The notes under the pieces: model-generated
Seen by the model: the letters and a program-made list of their open reading frames with translations, nothing else
Databases searched by the model: none
Told to the model about the DNA's origin: nothing
In this document: positions 42,101 through 52,011 of the stretch, one piece after another
Position numbering within the stretch: the first letter of the stretch is position 1
Layout: every line of letters begins with the position of its first letter
Assembly: GCF_963676685.1 (NCBI RefSeq)
Contig: NC_092345.1
Coordinates: 51,953,527-52,017,526, forward strand
Reading direction: 5' to 3'
Origin: Mytilus edulis
Lineage: Eukaryota; Mollusca; Bivalvia; Mytilida; Mytilidae
Length of the DNA stretch: 64,000 nt
Position numbers and translations under genes: made by a program

Positions 42101-45100
42101 CCCAAGAACATGGATGCCCCATCCACACTATCATTTTCTATGTTCAGTGGACCGTGAAAATAGGATAAAATCTCTAATTTGGCATTACAATTAGAAATAT
42201 CATATCATAGGAAACATGTTTACTAACTTTCAAGTTGATTGGACTTCAACTTCATCAATAACTACCTCGACCAAAAACTTATACCTGAAGCGGGACTGAC
42301 GGACGAACGGACGAACGAACGCACAGACCAGAAAACACAATGCCCATAAATGGGCCATAATAATGATCTTTTTTAAACTGTGGTTTACTGTGTAAATACC
42401 GTTCATTTTCTCGACATCACACATTGACGTGGCAACATTCTTTATATGCGACATTAGCTCTAAAGGATTTCTGAGCTGATCAGTGTTGCACAACATTCTC
42501 AAATCTGCAATGTTGTTATGGTAAAATGGAATCACCTTGCGAAACAAGCTAAAAAGAAACACTTAAAATTGAAGTAACGATCCACTGAACACCAGTGATC
42601 ATGCAAATGTTAAATTGATTCCTAAAAAGTTAATTTCATGTTATGGAAGTACAATATTCATTCATCAACTATAGTTATGACTAATTAATAAATTCAGCTG
42701 AAATGAGTATTATAAATATAGGTACAAGATGTATACAGTGACATCATTTAAACAATAAGAGATAATTTTTTTCTCTAGAATTCAGTTTGTCTTTTCGAAA
42801 AAAGAGAAGTTCCATTTATATTAATCAACAGAACGTTCACGAAGATGTGGTATGGGTGCCAATGAGACAACTCTTCATCCAAGTCACAGTGTATAAAACG
42901 TAAACAATTATGGACCAAACACGGAGTCCTGGCTCTTACCAAACATCAAGCTATAAAGGGAACCACCATGACTAGTGTAAAACAATTGAAACCGGAAAAC
43001 AGTCTAATTGAATGTGTTCCAGTTGCATTAGACAAACTTCTTTCTCAACTAATATTCATAAATCCAGGGCATAAATTAAAAACGAGGCTATATTCGGTAA
43101 ACATTTAACAAACATGGCCGCCATGAGTGAAGACGTGAAAGATTTCCTTGAATTATCCAAAATGGGGAAAGGTAGTGATCAAAATTATTGCTCCCTATCT
43201 GCAACAGCAATGGTCGTCGCCATCAAGTTCCTTTCCACATATTTCCTCAAGCTGGTACAAGCTAGAAGACACTCGTGGATTTAGGCAATCAGAAGAGACC
43301 CTGGACAACTATTCAATGTAAGATTATGAGTTTATTGAATCATCGTTGTTTAGCCCGTAGAATCTTCAAAGCCATTTGGTACCGCTATATCACCACATAC
43401 ATGTCCTTTTTTCTCAATTTGACGACTTCTTGTGCAATATCTACCTTTATATAAACTAATCATAGAAACCAGGATTAAATTTGATATTAACGCCAGTCAC
43501 GCGTTTCGTCTACGTGATAAAAGACTCTTCAGTGACACTCGAATTCATAAACGTTAAAAAGGCCAAATAAAGTACGAAGTTGCAGAGCATTGAGGACCAA
43601 AATTCCTAAAAGTTTAGTTCAACCGTAGTTTTTCGTGGAAATCTTTTTTTTTTGTAAGTTATGTTTTGTGGGCTTGGTTTATCGAAGAGACAAATCAAAG
43701 TAGCAAACCCAAAACTAAGGAAATTGCATGAGCAATAAGGAACAAGACTGGATTCTTCGACAGAGTAATCGTATCTTTCTATGCATGTATCAACTACCGA
43801 GCAAAATAACACCTCAATCAAAATGTCAGAATGGGGAAACAATTAACCGATCAGACGATTTTACTGTGATATAAAGACCGTGACGTGCACCTGCCGGTAG
43901 TGAGTTGAGACACCATCACACTGTATTTGTAATTCGTGATAGTGACCGTTAACCTTCTGAATCGACGATAACAATTGCATTTGTTTTGCTTGTGTTCGTC
44001 GTAACGGTAGGTTTTCAGTTTTTATGGATTTTCTCTGTGTCCGATTCAGTTCGAAATACACTTTATAAATTTGGATTGAATCTCATTATGTCTTAACACG
44101 AGGGGTCAGAAAGATACCAGAGGGTAAGTAAAACTCATAGATCGAGAATAAACTTACAACGGTATGGCTGAAAAAAAAACCAAAAACAAACAGACAAATA
44201 ATAGTACACAAGACACAACTTAGAAAACTAATGCATAAGAAACAATTGTGTGAATGAACATTATTTGCTAGAATATAAAATTGATAATACAGAACATCTT
44301 TACAGTTAAGACATGAAGTTTTTTTTAAAGTATACACGAGGTTGAAGCATATCAAGGACACATATATGACCTCCTAATATACAGAAACAGAAAGGATAAT
44401 AAAAATAGATAAAGTATCTTTTTGATACACATAATGGTGAATATCCACTTTACACTTAGTTAACGAAACTCCGAAACAGTGGTGACGTCCTCTTTGGTAC
44501 GATACGTTGACTTTATAAAAGAGACCCGAGAGATGCGAAGTACTGGTTGAAGTGATGATAGTTTAGCGAAGCACCACCACCACTGTTTCGGAGTGTGTTT
44601 GTTAACATATACTATATGTAGGAGATTATTATAGTTATTTCTCACCTACAGTAATCATCTACCAAAGTTTGATTGAAAGAATACTCTTGCGTTAAGGTAT
44701 TTGTCTGTATATAACTTTCAATATCTGGTATTGTCTCTTGTGAAGCAAATTCTTCTACTAATTCTTGAATTCTATCTGTACATCTTTGTGAAGGGAGGGG
44801 TGGAGGTACTGCTTGAGCAAAACCTACAATGAGAATGACATACAGGTGTTGTCGACTTTTATCACTTTATCTCTTTATCAATAATTATTACTTTTACCTT
44901 TTAATAAAGGTGTCACGGTAGTATTGACATTCTGGAATTTAAGTTGCACTTTTGTCTAAATAGTGTGATTGGACAAAACAAACAGCATATACTTAAAATA
45001 CCTTTTCAAGCTGAGGTGTGAATTAGGTGTAGAAATATATGAAATAATTTTACATACAGGTTGAAAGAGGGACGAAAGATACCAGAGGGACAGTCAAATT

Positions 45101-46554
45101 CATAAATCGAAAATAAACTGACAAGGTCATGGCTAAATGAAAGGACAAAAAGACTAACAATAGTACACATGACACGACATAGAAAACTAAAGATAAACAA
45201 CACGAACCCCACCATAAACTAGGGGTGCTCCGGAAGGGTAAGAAGATCCTGCTCCACATGTGACACCCGTCCTGTTGCTTATGAAATAACAAATCCGGTA
45301 AATAGTCTAATTAGGTAGGTCACATTCATGAAAGGGAAGGGGATTGCAGTTACGACGTAAGGAACATATCCGATATCATTTGTGAAACGGTTATTCCATA
45401 ACGGTCAACCAATCGTGATGGCGTCCGTAAAATTTACGAAGTGATGATTTCAACTTCACCATTTGGAACTCTTGATTTAATAGCTTCCTTGGGAGCAACA
45501 ACCCTCTATCAAGAAAATCATGATAGGAAATGCAAGCACGGGAATGTCGTATCAATTGGGAGATATATACACCGTATGCAGGTGTTGCTGGAATGTTGCT
45601 ACTTAGAAATGAAAAGTTCACAATTGAAAAGCTGAAATCATCCCTGTTGTCGTAAAGTTTCAATCGACCCTCATTGACAATTTCTAGAAGTAAGTCAGGA
45701 TATGAGGCCGACTTAATTGTATCTGTTCTATCTTTTATCTCTAGTTCAATGGGATAGATGCGTTCGACATAGTCACCAAATTTTGATTATTTACTGAAAG
45801 AACATCATCTATATAGCGGAAAGTAGATTTAAAGTATATTGCTAACTTCTTACCTTTCTTCCTAAGAAGTTCCTGTATGAAGTCAACCTCATAGTAATAA
45901 AGAAACAAGTCGGCAAGAAGAGGGGCACAATTCGTTCCCATTGGAATTTGAAATGAGTTTTTAAGAATTTTGTATTCACTGCATGATAAAATACATCAAA
46001 GCACTAGTAGCCTTATGTTTCTAAATAGCAATAAATTAAACGGTCTTCATACATATTTAAATATTTAAATTATGTTTTAATATAAAAATGAAAGTAACTC
46101 ATCAGTTAACTGAGGATGTAAAATTTTGGGTAGTGTTAGAAAGTGGTGAAAATTCTAAAAAGGCTATCATTTTCTCTATGGGCCAGGAAAAACTACCAAT
46201 GCCACCCAAACTATATTTATATCTGTGTACGGTAAATTGTGGAATACATATATACTATATTTGATGAGCTTTCAATCTTAATGTACAACTTTTGTATTAT
46301 TGACAAAAAAGTCACAGTTGGTATAGCATTTAAAACATAAGGGATGTAAATTTAGCTACTGCATAATAAATTTGAATTAGTTATTCTGAGGATTTCAAGA
46401 ATTTAAATAAATTAACAATAAATGTGTTTGACGTATATATCATGTCTTTTACTTCAAATAAAGAAATACAAATAAAATTAAACAGCAATAAAAATTATAA
46501 AAAAAGTAACTTACATGCTAACATTAAAACCAACAAGTTAACAAAATACATCAT
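36003..46554 (-). CDS. Unrecognised small secreted Cys-rich protein (5 exons)
   Basis: Exons 46515-46554, 44646-44823, 42400-42548, 40777-40897 and 36003-36147 join in phase to 633 nt, 210 residues. The N-terminus MMYFVNLLVLMLACFAQA is a classic signal peptide with cleavage expected before VPPPLP. The mature part has 11 cysteines (28, 72, 93, 116, 130, 144, 162, 171, 173, 178, 198), including C-L-C-x4-C, one sequon (N64-Q-T), no membrane segment and ends G-P-W-H. A TATA box (46603-46612) and a poly(A) signal (35932-35937) frame the gene. I know no family with this cysteine pattern; it may be a lineage-specific extracellular protein. The exon 3/4 border is uncertain: an alternative (donor ACA|GTAAAC at 42389, acceptor CACAG before 40850) also keeps frame, giving 198 residues and 10 cysteines. 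I prefer the longer form for its stronger acceptor. Confidence 0.72.
36902..37066. mobile_element. 165-bp MITE with CAGTGGCGGATCCAG ends and a 20-G run
   Basis: The left end CAGTGGCGGATCCAG matches the complement of the right end CTGGATCCGCCCCTG with one mismatch. Inside the left end is a run of 20 G (36916-36935). The ends resemble widespread short hAT-type elements of marine animals, but no matching 8-bp target duplication is seen. Both strands give spurious readings. It lies in intron 4 of the secreted-protein gene. Confidence 0.75.
37917..37985 (+). repeat. SINE-like repeat F, 3' fragment
   Basis: 'taaggaatctattccttggg' and 'tccttagcttttcgaaaa' match the end of repeat F as seen at 55515-55575. 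Confidence 0.45.
38728..39182 (+). repeat. Dispersed repeat D with repeat C inserted
   Basis: Repeat D starts 'aagaatgtgtccccagtaca', runs to 'catagggaacat', is broken at about 38832 by a complete repeat C copy, and resumes near 39033 with 'gtttactaagtttcaagttg', ending 'cataatgcccataaatgggg'. Confidence 0.75.
38833..39032 (+). repeat. SINE-like repeat C nested in repeat D
   Basis: 'ataggaagatgaggtgtgag', 'caatgagacaactctccatc', 'cctttaacacggagctttgg' and 'cattcaaacgggaaaac'. Insertion within repeat D shows that it is the younger copy. Confidence 0.75.
40777..40897 (-). CDS. Secreted Cys-rich gene, exon 4
   Basis: The acceptor TTTTGTATTATAG lies in the first unit of the 51-bp minisatellite. 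It encodes (D)IKAILTCVSNNRMAQQSF then LGCLQGTVRGLSFSRPGSLT and C; the donor CTC|GTAAGT is strong. The shorter version would start at 40850. Confidence 0.65.
40898..41995. repeat. 51-bp minisatellite, about 12 units, interrupted
   Basis: The plus-strand unit is 'ctgtaatacaaaatcggttg' then 'ttactaacacatgtcagaag' and 'ggctttaacat' (51 bp), at 40898-41100 and 41532-41995. On the minus strand each unit is open (17 codons, RFCITDVKALLTCVSNN) and carries the acceptor-like TTTTGTATTACAG followed by a copy of the exon 4 start. Repeat C splits the array. Confidence 0.85.
41107..41530 (+). repeat. SINE-like repeat C, long variant, in the minisatellite
   Basis: 'aagaagatgtggtatgattg', 'ccaatgagacaactatccac', 'ctcaccgtacggccttcaac', 'aaggccccgataagac' and 'aggctcctgacttgggacag'. 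Extends 200 bp beyond the short variant; the minus-strand reading over it is an artefact. Confidence 0.78.
42086..42362 (+). repeat. Dispersed repeat D
   Basis: Complete copy from 'aagaatgtgtcccaagaaca' to 'atgcccataaatgggcc', including 'cctgaagcgggactgacgga'. It ends only about 40 bases from exon 3 of the secreted-protein gene. Confidence 0.75.
42400..42548 (-). CDS. Secreted Cys-rich gene, exon 3
   Basis: The acceptor is TTTCTTTTTAG. It encodes (S)LFRKVIPFYHNNIADLRM then LCNTDQLRNPLELMSHIKN and VATSMCDVEKMN. The chosen donor ACG|GTATTT leaves phase 1; an alternative donor eleven bases on (ACA|GTAAAC) leaves phase 0. Confidence 0.7.
42839..43010 (+). repeat. SINE-like repeat C
   Basis: 'gaagatgtggtatgggtgcc', 'aatgagacaactcttcatcc', 'aaacacggagtcctggctct'. 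Slightly diverged copy in intron 2 of the secreted-protein gene. Confidence 0.7.
43114..43284 (+). CDS. Small open frame of 56 codons, unassigned
   Basis: ATG with good context (aacATGGCC) opens MAAMSEDVKDFLELSKMG, then KGSDQNYCSLSATAMVVAIK and ends R-R-H-S-W-I and TAG. Composition is protein-like for such AT-rich DNA. It lies inside an intron of the minus-strand secreted-protein gene. It could be a first exon, a mobile-element remnant or chance; no family is recognised. Confidence 0.2.
   Translation: MAAMSEDVKDFLELSKMGKGSDQNYCSLSATAMVVAIKFLSTYFLKLVQARRHSWI
43460..43615 (+). repeat. SINE-like repeat F
   Basis: 'aaaccaggattaaatttgat', 'cacgcgtttcgtctacgtga', 'aagactcttcagtgacactc', 'gaggaccaaaattcctaaaa'. 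Family core in order. Confidence 0.72.
44100..44230 (-). mobile_element. Retroelement family A tail fragment
   Basis: Minus-strand reading of the terminal blocks 'tatctatgagttttacttac' and 'cagccataccgttgtaag', with the end at about 44100. Diverged, no RT sequence. Confidence 0.6.
44646..44823 (-). CDS. Secreted Cys-rich gene, exon 2
   Basis: The acceptor is TTCTCATTGTAG and the donor TAG|GTGAGA. It encodes (C)FAQAVPPPLPSQRC, then TDRIQELVEEFASQETIPDI and a stretch ending NQTLVDDYC. Helix-like, acidic. Confidence 0.8.
45060..45990 (-). mobile_element. Retroelement family A: RT palm with YIDD, C-terminus, tail
   Basis: The most complete family A copy. The frame at 45941-45741 reads MGTNCAPLLADLFLYYYEVD and then FRYIDDVLSVNN, the reverse-transcriptase motifs with the catalytic Y-x-D-D. 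After a frame break the segment 45663-45391 reads LYDNRDDFSFSIVNF, AYGVYISQLIRHSRACISYH and KSSLRKFYGRHHD. The standard 3' tail then runs to 45060. Frameshifts and stops make it inactive. N-terminal RT motifs are absent, consistent with 5' truncation. The lineage (Penelope-like or other) is not settled from this fragment. Confidence 0.8.
46515..46554 (-). CDS. Secreted Cys-rich gene, exon 1 (signal peptide)
   Basis: ATG ATG opens MMYFVNLLVLMLA and a split Cys codon; the donor is CAT|GTAAGT. The second ATG could equally be used. The TATA box lies about 50 bases upstream, so the 5' UTR is short. Confidence 0.72.
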
Positions 46555-46602
46555 CTTTGAACGATGCAACATCTATCTTTGTTTAGGATCCTTGTATTAG
46601 GG

Positions 46603-46612
46603 TATTTATATA
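46603..46612 (-). promoter_or_regulatory. TATA box of the secreted Cys-rich gene
   Basis: TATATAAATA on the minus strand, about 50 bases before the start codon. The position fits transcription starting about 20-25 bases before the ATG. Confidence 0.55.
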
Positions 46613-46809
46613 TTCTGTTAAGCGTGTGAATTAACTCAAATTTAAAACGACATAAACTGATATAATAGGTTTGAAATGTAATAGCACTTATAACAGTCAT
46701 CATAATTGTAAGATGGCTATCGCATTTAAATATATTATATAATTTTTTTTTTGCTGTTGTTTTAAATATGTGCGTTGTGATAAATATGCGTGTCATATGA
46801 AACAGCATT

Positions 46810-47420
46810 AAAAAGTAAAATCACAAAAATACTGATCTCCGAGGAAAATCAAATTGCAAAATCAAAATAAAAAACACATCAAACGAATGGACAACAACTG
46901 TCAAATTCCTGACTTTGTACAGGCATGTTCAAATGTAGAAAACGGTGGATTGAACCTGGTTTTATAGCGCTTAACCTCTCACTTGTACGACAGTTACAGC
47001 AATTTCCGTTATATTGACAATGATGCGTGAACAAAATGGGACAAATAGGGGTACAAAAACAACACGGAACCCACCAAAAACTAGGGGTGATTTCAGGTGC
47101 TCCGCAATGAGAAGCAGATCCTGCTCCACAAGTGGCACCCATCGTGTTGCTCATGTTGTTACAAAGCCGGTAAATAGTCTTATTCGGTAGGTCACATTCG
47201 TGTAAAGAGAAGGGGATTATAGTTACGACATAAGGAATATATCCGATATCATCTGTATAACGAATATTCCATAAAGGTCAACCAACTCGTGATGACGTTC
47301 GTAATATTTACGAATTGATGATTACAACTTCACCATTTGGATCTCTAGGTTTAAAAATGAAAAGTTCACAATTGGGAAGCTAAAATCATCTCTTATGTCG
47401 TTAAGTTTAATGAAGTCGAC
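46810..47420 (-). mobile_element. Retroelement remnant with family B tail
   Basis: From 47420 downward the minus strand has diverged family A-like C-terminal sequence, then 'ttttggtgggttccgtgttg' and, from about 47060 to 46810, the family B tail ending 'agtatttttgtgattttact'. This links tail B to the same broad retroelement group. Confidence 0.65.
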
Positions 47421-48064
47421 AATCATAGAGTATGTTTTCTTTTGTTAGCACATTATTGTTTTGTTTTTTCCGTGAATTCACGGGACATATCATAACTTGA
47501 TGTATTATTTATACATAACCAAAATTATGATTTAAATTATCAACAGCGGGACAATACTGTAATTATACCATAAGTTATTTATTTATACGAAAGATACCAA
47601 AGTCTTCTAAACGCAGATTCTTCTTAGTTGATAAACAGATGAGCGTTAACATTGCTGAAATGCTTGATGTTTTGTGCCACTTTTTATTTTATTCTATTTA
47701 TTTCGTTGTACTTTTGTAATAGAAATGTAAGTAGGTATAACTAAAACAAACAAATGTTAATGTGCAAACGAAGACGTCATTGAGTATAATCCTCACCGAG
47801 CTGCTAGTATAATGACAACATGTATGAAGGTGGTCCTTTGCCCAGGTGATTGCAGACAAACGATGGTAGTTAAAACACACAATATTTATGAAAAAGTAAA
47901 ATCACAAAAATACTAATGTTGTAAACGGTTTTCCGTTAAATCAGTTAACCGTCGGAAGTACCGAATACCGAATACCAAAAACGCTAACTGGTTAATCGGG
48001 CTTTTTCAATTTAATAGATTTGATATAAATGAGTATTGAAACCATTTAATATTTTTGTTCTCTT

Positions 48065-48769
48065 TTAAGGGGCACTAGCTACTAGAGATATATAAAAAAT
48101 CTAATGCAATATTTTTTTTTGCTCAATCATTAATGAAAGGCAAATAGTGCAAAAATAATTCGCTTTTAGCAGCCAGTATGGTTCAATTTTGTCAAAGTAA
48201 GCTAGAAAAAACATTGATTATGAATTATTCACTTGCAAGTGAATAATTCGACCTCATTGAATCCGTATTCATGTGAACTTCAATTTACCCCCTTCGCTTG
48301 AGATGGATAACACGTGAATTGTATGTGTAATGTTTTTTAAGGAAAAGAATGTCAACATTCAAAGTGAAACAAAGGTAAATCATTTGATTGACCGATTCGA
48401 TCCACAAAATATCATTCTTATACAGGTAAAAACGACGATAAACATTTATATTATGTCTATAATATGAAATTAAATTGACCTAGATTAATCCAACAGCACG
48501 AGTTTGCTTAATCTATTTATATTTATATTTATTTTTATATCGCTTATATGTTCATCGGATGACTTTAGAGGTCAACTTGATGATTAATCAGATGGCGTCT
48601 TGACTAAAATACACACGAAAGGAAGCTATGTATGTTCATGCCTGTGCCCTGAAAATTGTTTATTTCCGACGTTTAATTGTTTAGATAAATGTTTTATATT
48701 GTTATAAATCAAATTTGAGAATTTGATTAAAATCGGTGAACATGGATTTGACAGCTAGTGCCTCTTTAA
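48065..48769 (+). mobile_element. TTAA-flanked element, copy 1
   Basis: Ends TTAAGGGGCACTAGCTA and AGCTAGTGCCTCTTTAA. About 700 bp without coding capacity. Contains the palindrome ATTCACTTGCAAGTGAAT. TTAA at both borders suggests a piggyBac- or Kolobok-type origin (inference). Confidence 0.78.
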
Positions 48770-48893
48770 CAAATTATGGTCCTTGTAATTAATTTGACAG
48801 ATCAATTGTCCAATATATTGATTGATATCCTAACAATATAATATTAATTAGCTCGGGGCAAGATCTTAAGGAAACAAACTTAGTATACATGTT

Positions 48894-49550
48894 TTTAAAG
48901 GGGCACTGGCTGCCAAATTCATGTTCACCGATTTGACACAAATTCTCATATTTCATTTATAGCAATGTAAAACATTTTTCCAAACTGTCAAAAGTATAAT
49001 ATTAACAATTTACAGGACATGGTCTCAATAAGATGTAGCTTCGTTTCGTGTGAATTTTAGCAAAGACGCCATCTAATTAACTATCGAGTTGACCTTCTAT
49101 GACCATATAAGCGATGTAAACATAAAGAAAGATATAAATAGATTAAGCAACTCGTGCAATTAGATTCTTATAAGTCTGTTAAATTTTGTATTATAGACTA
49201 AAAATTTATGTTTATCGTCGTTTTTACCTTTAAAAGAATAATTTTGTGTGGATCGAATCAGTTAATCATATTATTTACCGTAGCTTCACTTTCAATGCTG
49301 ACATTCGTTTCCTTTAAATACCCGTACACGGACAATACATGCGTTATTCTTTGTCTTTCTACGGGATTAAATTGGAGTTCACATGAATACGGATTTAATG
49401 AGGTCGAACTATTCACTTGCAAGTGAATAATTCATTATCAATGTTAATTAGTTTAATTTGACAAAATTGAACCATTTTAGCTGATAAAAGCAAATTATTA
49501 TTTCACTATTATATATTTTTATTATATCTCGTAGCTAGTGCCCCTTTAAA
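48894..49550 (-). mobile_element. TTAA-flanked element, copy 2, inverted
   Basis: Ends TTAAAGGGGCACTGGCT and TAGCTAGTGCCCCTTTAA. The same sequence as copy 1 in opposite orientation, with shared blocks such as 'aacatgaatttgg/cggtgaacatgg', 'gatggcgtctt' and the identical 18-nt palindrome. The copies are 124 bp apart. Confidence 0.78.
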
Positions 49551-49699
49551 CAGTAATTTCAATCAGTAATCCGATTTGATATCACGATTAACCCTAATAT
49601 TTTATTTATGATTTGATATTGCGAAGACCTACATCTGAATGTGCAAGCTCGATCGTTCAAGGCTTTTTGATGCTTTAAACGCCAACTCAAATATTGCGA

Positions 49700-49758
49700 A
49701 ATGCATATCAACGTGAATGTAATTAATGCAATATCAACGTGAATGTAATTAATGCATA
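49700..49758 (+). repeat. Two-copy direct repeat inside the hAT-like element
   Basis: 'atatcaacgtgaatgtaatt' plus 'aatgc' occurs twice in direct succession. Confidence 0.7.
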
Positions 49759-52011
49759 CTTGATACGAGTAACAGGCTAAATTATTTCAAATTAAAACAC
49801 CCCACATTATTTTCTCAGACATAAAAAAATATTAAGATATCATCTATTTCAGACATTTTCAATTCAACCAGATTAAGGATGTATTTGTCTTTCATTTCAG
49901 TCTCGTTGAAATCTCGTTCTGGAATTGTTTTCAAAACATGTGATATAAGTGGAAAATATCAATGATTTTTTCAAATATTATAATCAAACATAACTCTGTG
50001 AAAAACTTGTTTAGTTACAATGAATAGTTTGTGAGTATTCCAGTTTTTAAAATTTTCGACCAATCAAGTCAGTCTTTTAGCCAAATTTTCGAGAAAATAG
50101 GTGAGGGTACAAAAAATGATTTTACAAGAATCATATCATTTTTGTCTTTTCAAATTTCTTAGATATGTATTTTGTCATTCATTTATAAGAAAAAAATGAA
50201 ATAATATGAATGTTGTTCTTAAAACTGAGAACAATCACAAATTTACAAAATTGACAACATGGTAAATTTTACACAAAAAAGCATCAAAATATGATGAAAC
50301 TTTCTTATATTAACACCTACCTAAAGTTTTTTTTAAGTTTACTTTATTCAGACTGGTCCACTTCATCTTTATTGAAAGTATGCAAAAAAGTTTAATAGTG
50401 GAACTGTGATTTTTTTCATGATTATAGCCCCAAAACAGGTAAAAATTGATGAAAAATGGGAAAATCATCAAAATTGGGTATTTTCAAAGGGCCGTAGCGA
50501 AAAACGAAGTGCAACACCATATAATTGTTTTCTTCACAACTATTTTTTTAAAGTCATATAAACCCAAATATCAGGTATAACCGGTTATTCAAAACTGTTC
50601 GATTTGACAACACTAAAAATACTGAACTCCGAGGAAAACTAAAAACGAAAGGTCACTAATCAAATGGCAAAATCAAAAGTTCAAACACGTCAAACGAATG
50701 AATAACAACTAATATATTCCTGACTTGATACAGGCATTTTCTTATTCAGAAAATGGTGGATTAAACCTGTTTTCTTTGGTTAGCTAAACATCTCCCTTGC
50801 ATGACAATCGCATCCAATTCCATTATATTGACAATGATGTGTGAAAAGAACAGAAAGATATAATGCTAGGTAAAAATGTCCAAAAAGGGTACAGCAGTCA
50901 ACATTTTGTTAAAATCTTATTCACTATAAAACTTAACAGATATATTACAGAAAAGCACAAAAAAGGATAGACAAGACACATTAGAAAAATTAAAAGACAA
51001 TTACAAGTATACAAAAATTTACCATAGAACAATAACACAGTTACGGGATGTATAAGTACAGAGCCACGTCATATGTATCAAAGGAACATTAAAGGCATAC
51101 AGACAAAGCACATAAGCGAAAATGCAAGACAAGATAAAATTGAGAATGGAAATGGGGAATGTGTCAAAGAGACAACAACCCGACCATAGAAGAACAGACA
51201 ACAGCAGAAGGTCATCAACAGGTCTTCAATGCAGCGGAAAATTCCCGCACCCGGAGGCGTCCTTCAGCTGGCCCCTAAACAAATATATATACTAGTTCAG
51301 TGATAATGAACGCCATACTAGACTATATAAAGAATATACAAATTATTATAGACTAATAACACAATGACTGGATGTACAGAGTCACGTCAAATGAATATCA
51401 CCAAAACATATTTAACAGAAAAAGTAATATTCATAAAGACATATAAAAGAATACTATACCACGTCATTAAGATGATAAACAACGTCAGTACCTAGAATCT
51501 ATAGTTCAAGACTATCGTGTACTATTTGAGAAGCTGGTACGGAATATTTGTCAACAAGGTTTTTGGTACCTTCCGATGATTTTGTTGTTTAGAAAAAAAC
51601 GATACGTTCTTTAACATATGCCTGGTTTACAAATTTTCTGGTCAGATACTGGTCACGTTTTACATAGTCTGAGTAGAAGCTTCAACTTTTGAAAACCGAA
51701 TAACTAGGGAATTGTATACTCCATATGCAGGTGAAATTGGTATATTGCTACTAAGATGGGGGAATTGATATTTTCAAAATTAAAATCGTCTCATTTGTCA
51801 TAGATTCTGGTACTGATATTAGCGTGTATGCCAAATTCGAGGTATAAGTCTAAAAATGAGGTTGGGAAAGCCGCGTCTGTTGTTTCTTCAATTTAGCTCT
51901 GAGAGATATATTTAGGGAAACCCAATGAAAAAGTTTGGATTGTTAATGGAAAGAATATCATCAATATATCTGAACGTGAATTCAAATAACCTGGCTTCTT
52001 TGATCTTTTTT

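Larger units (their letters stand above)
47915..50615. mobile_element. 2.7-kb hAT-like non-autonomous element
   Basis: The ends are AATGTTGTAAACGG (left) and, as complement, TAGTGTTGTCAAATCG (right), typical of hAT termini. Flanked on both sides by the 8-bp duplication AAAATACT (47907-47914 and 50616-50623). The interrupted sequence reads through as the family B tail if the element and one duplicate are removed. No transposase frame is present; the interior holds two nested elements. Confidence 0.82.
47890..52010 (-). mobile_element. Retroelement remnant with family B tail, split by an insertion
   Basis: Minus-strand reading at 51990-51930 gives FEFTFRYIDDILSINNPN, an RT catalytic motif. Decayed RT C-terminal sequence continues to about 51480 and a long tail to 50616. 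The tail's last bases lie at 47890-47914, because a 2.7-kb element interrupts it. Repeat H (51141-51300) lies within. Several stops and frameshifts. Confidence 0.65.
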
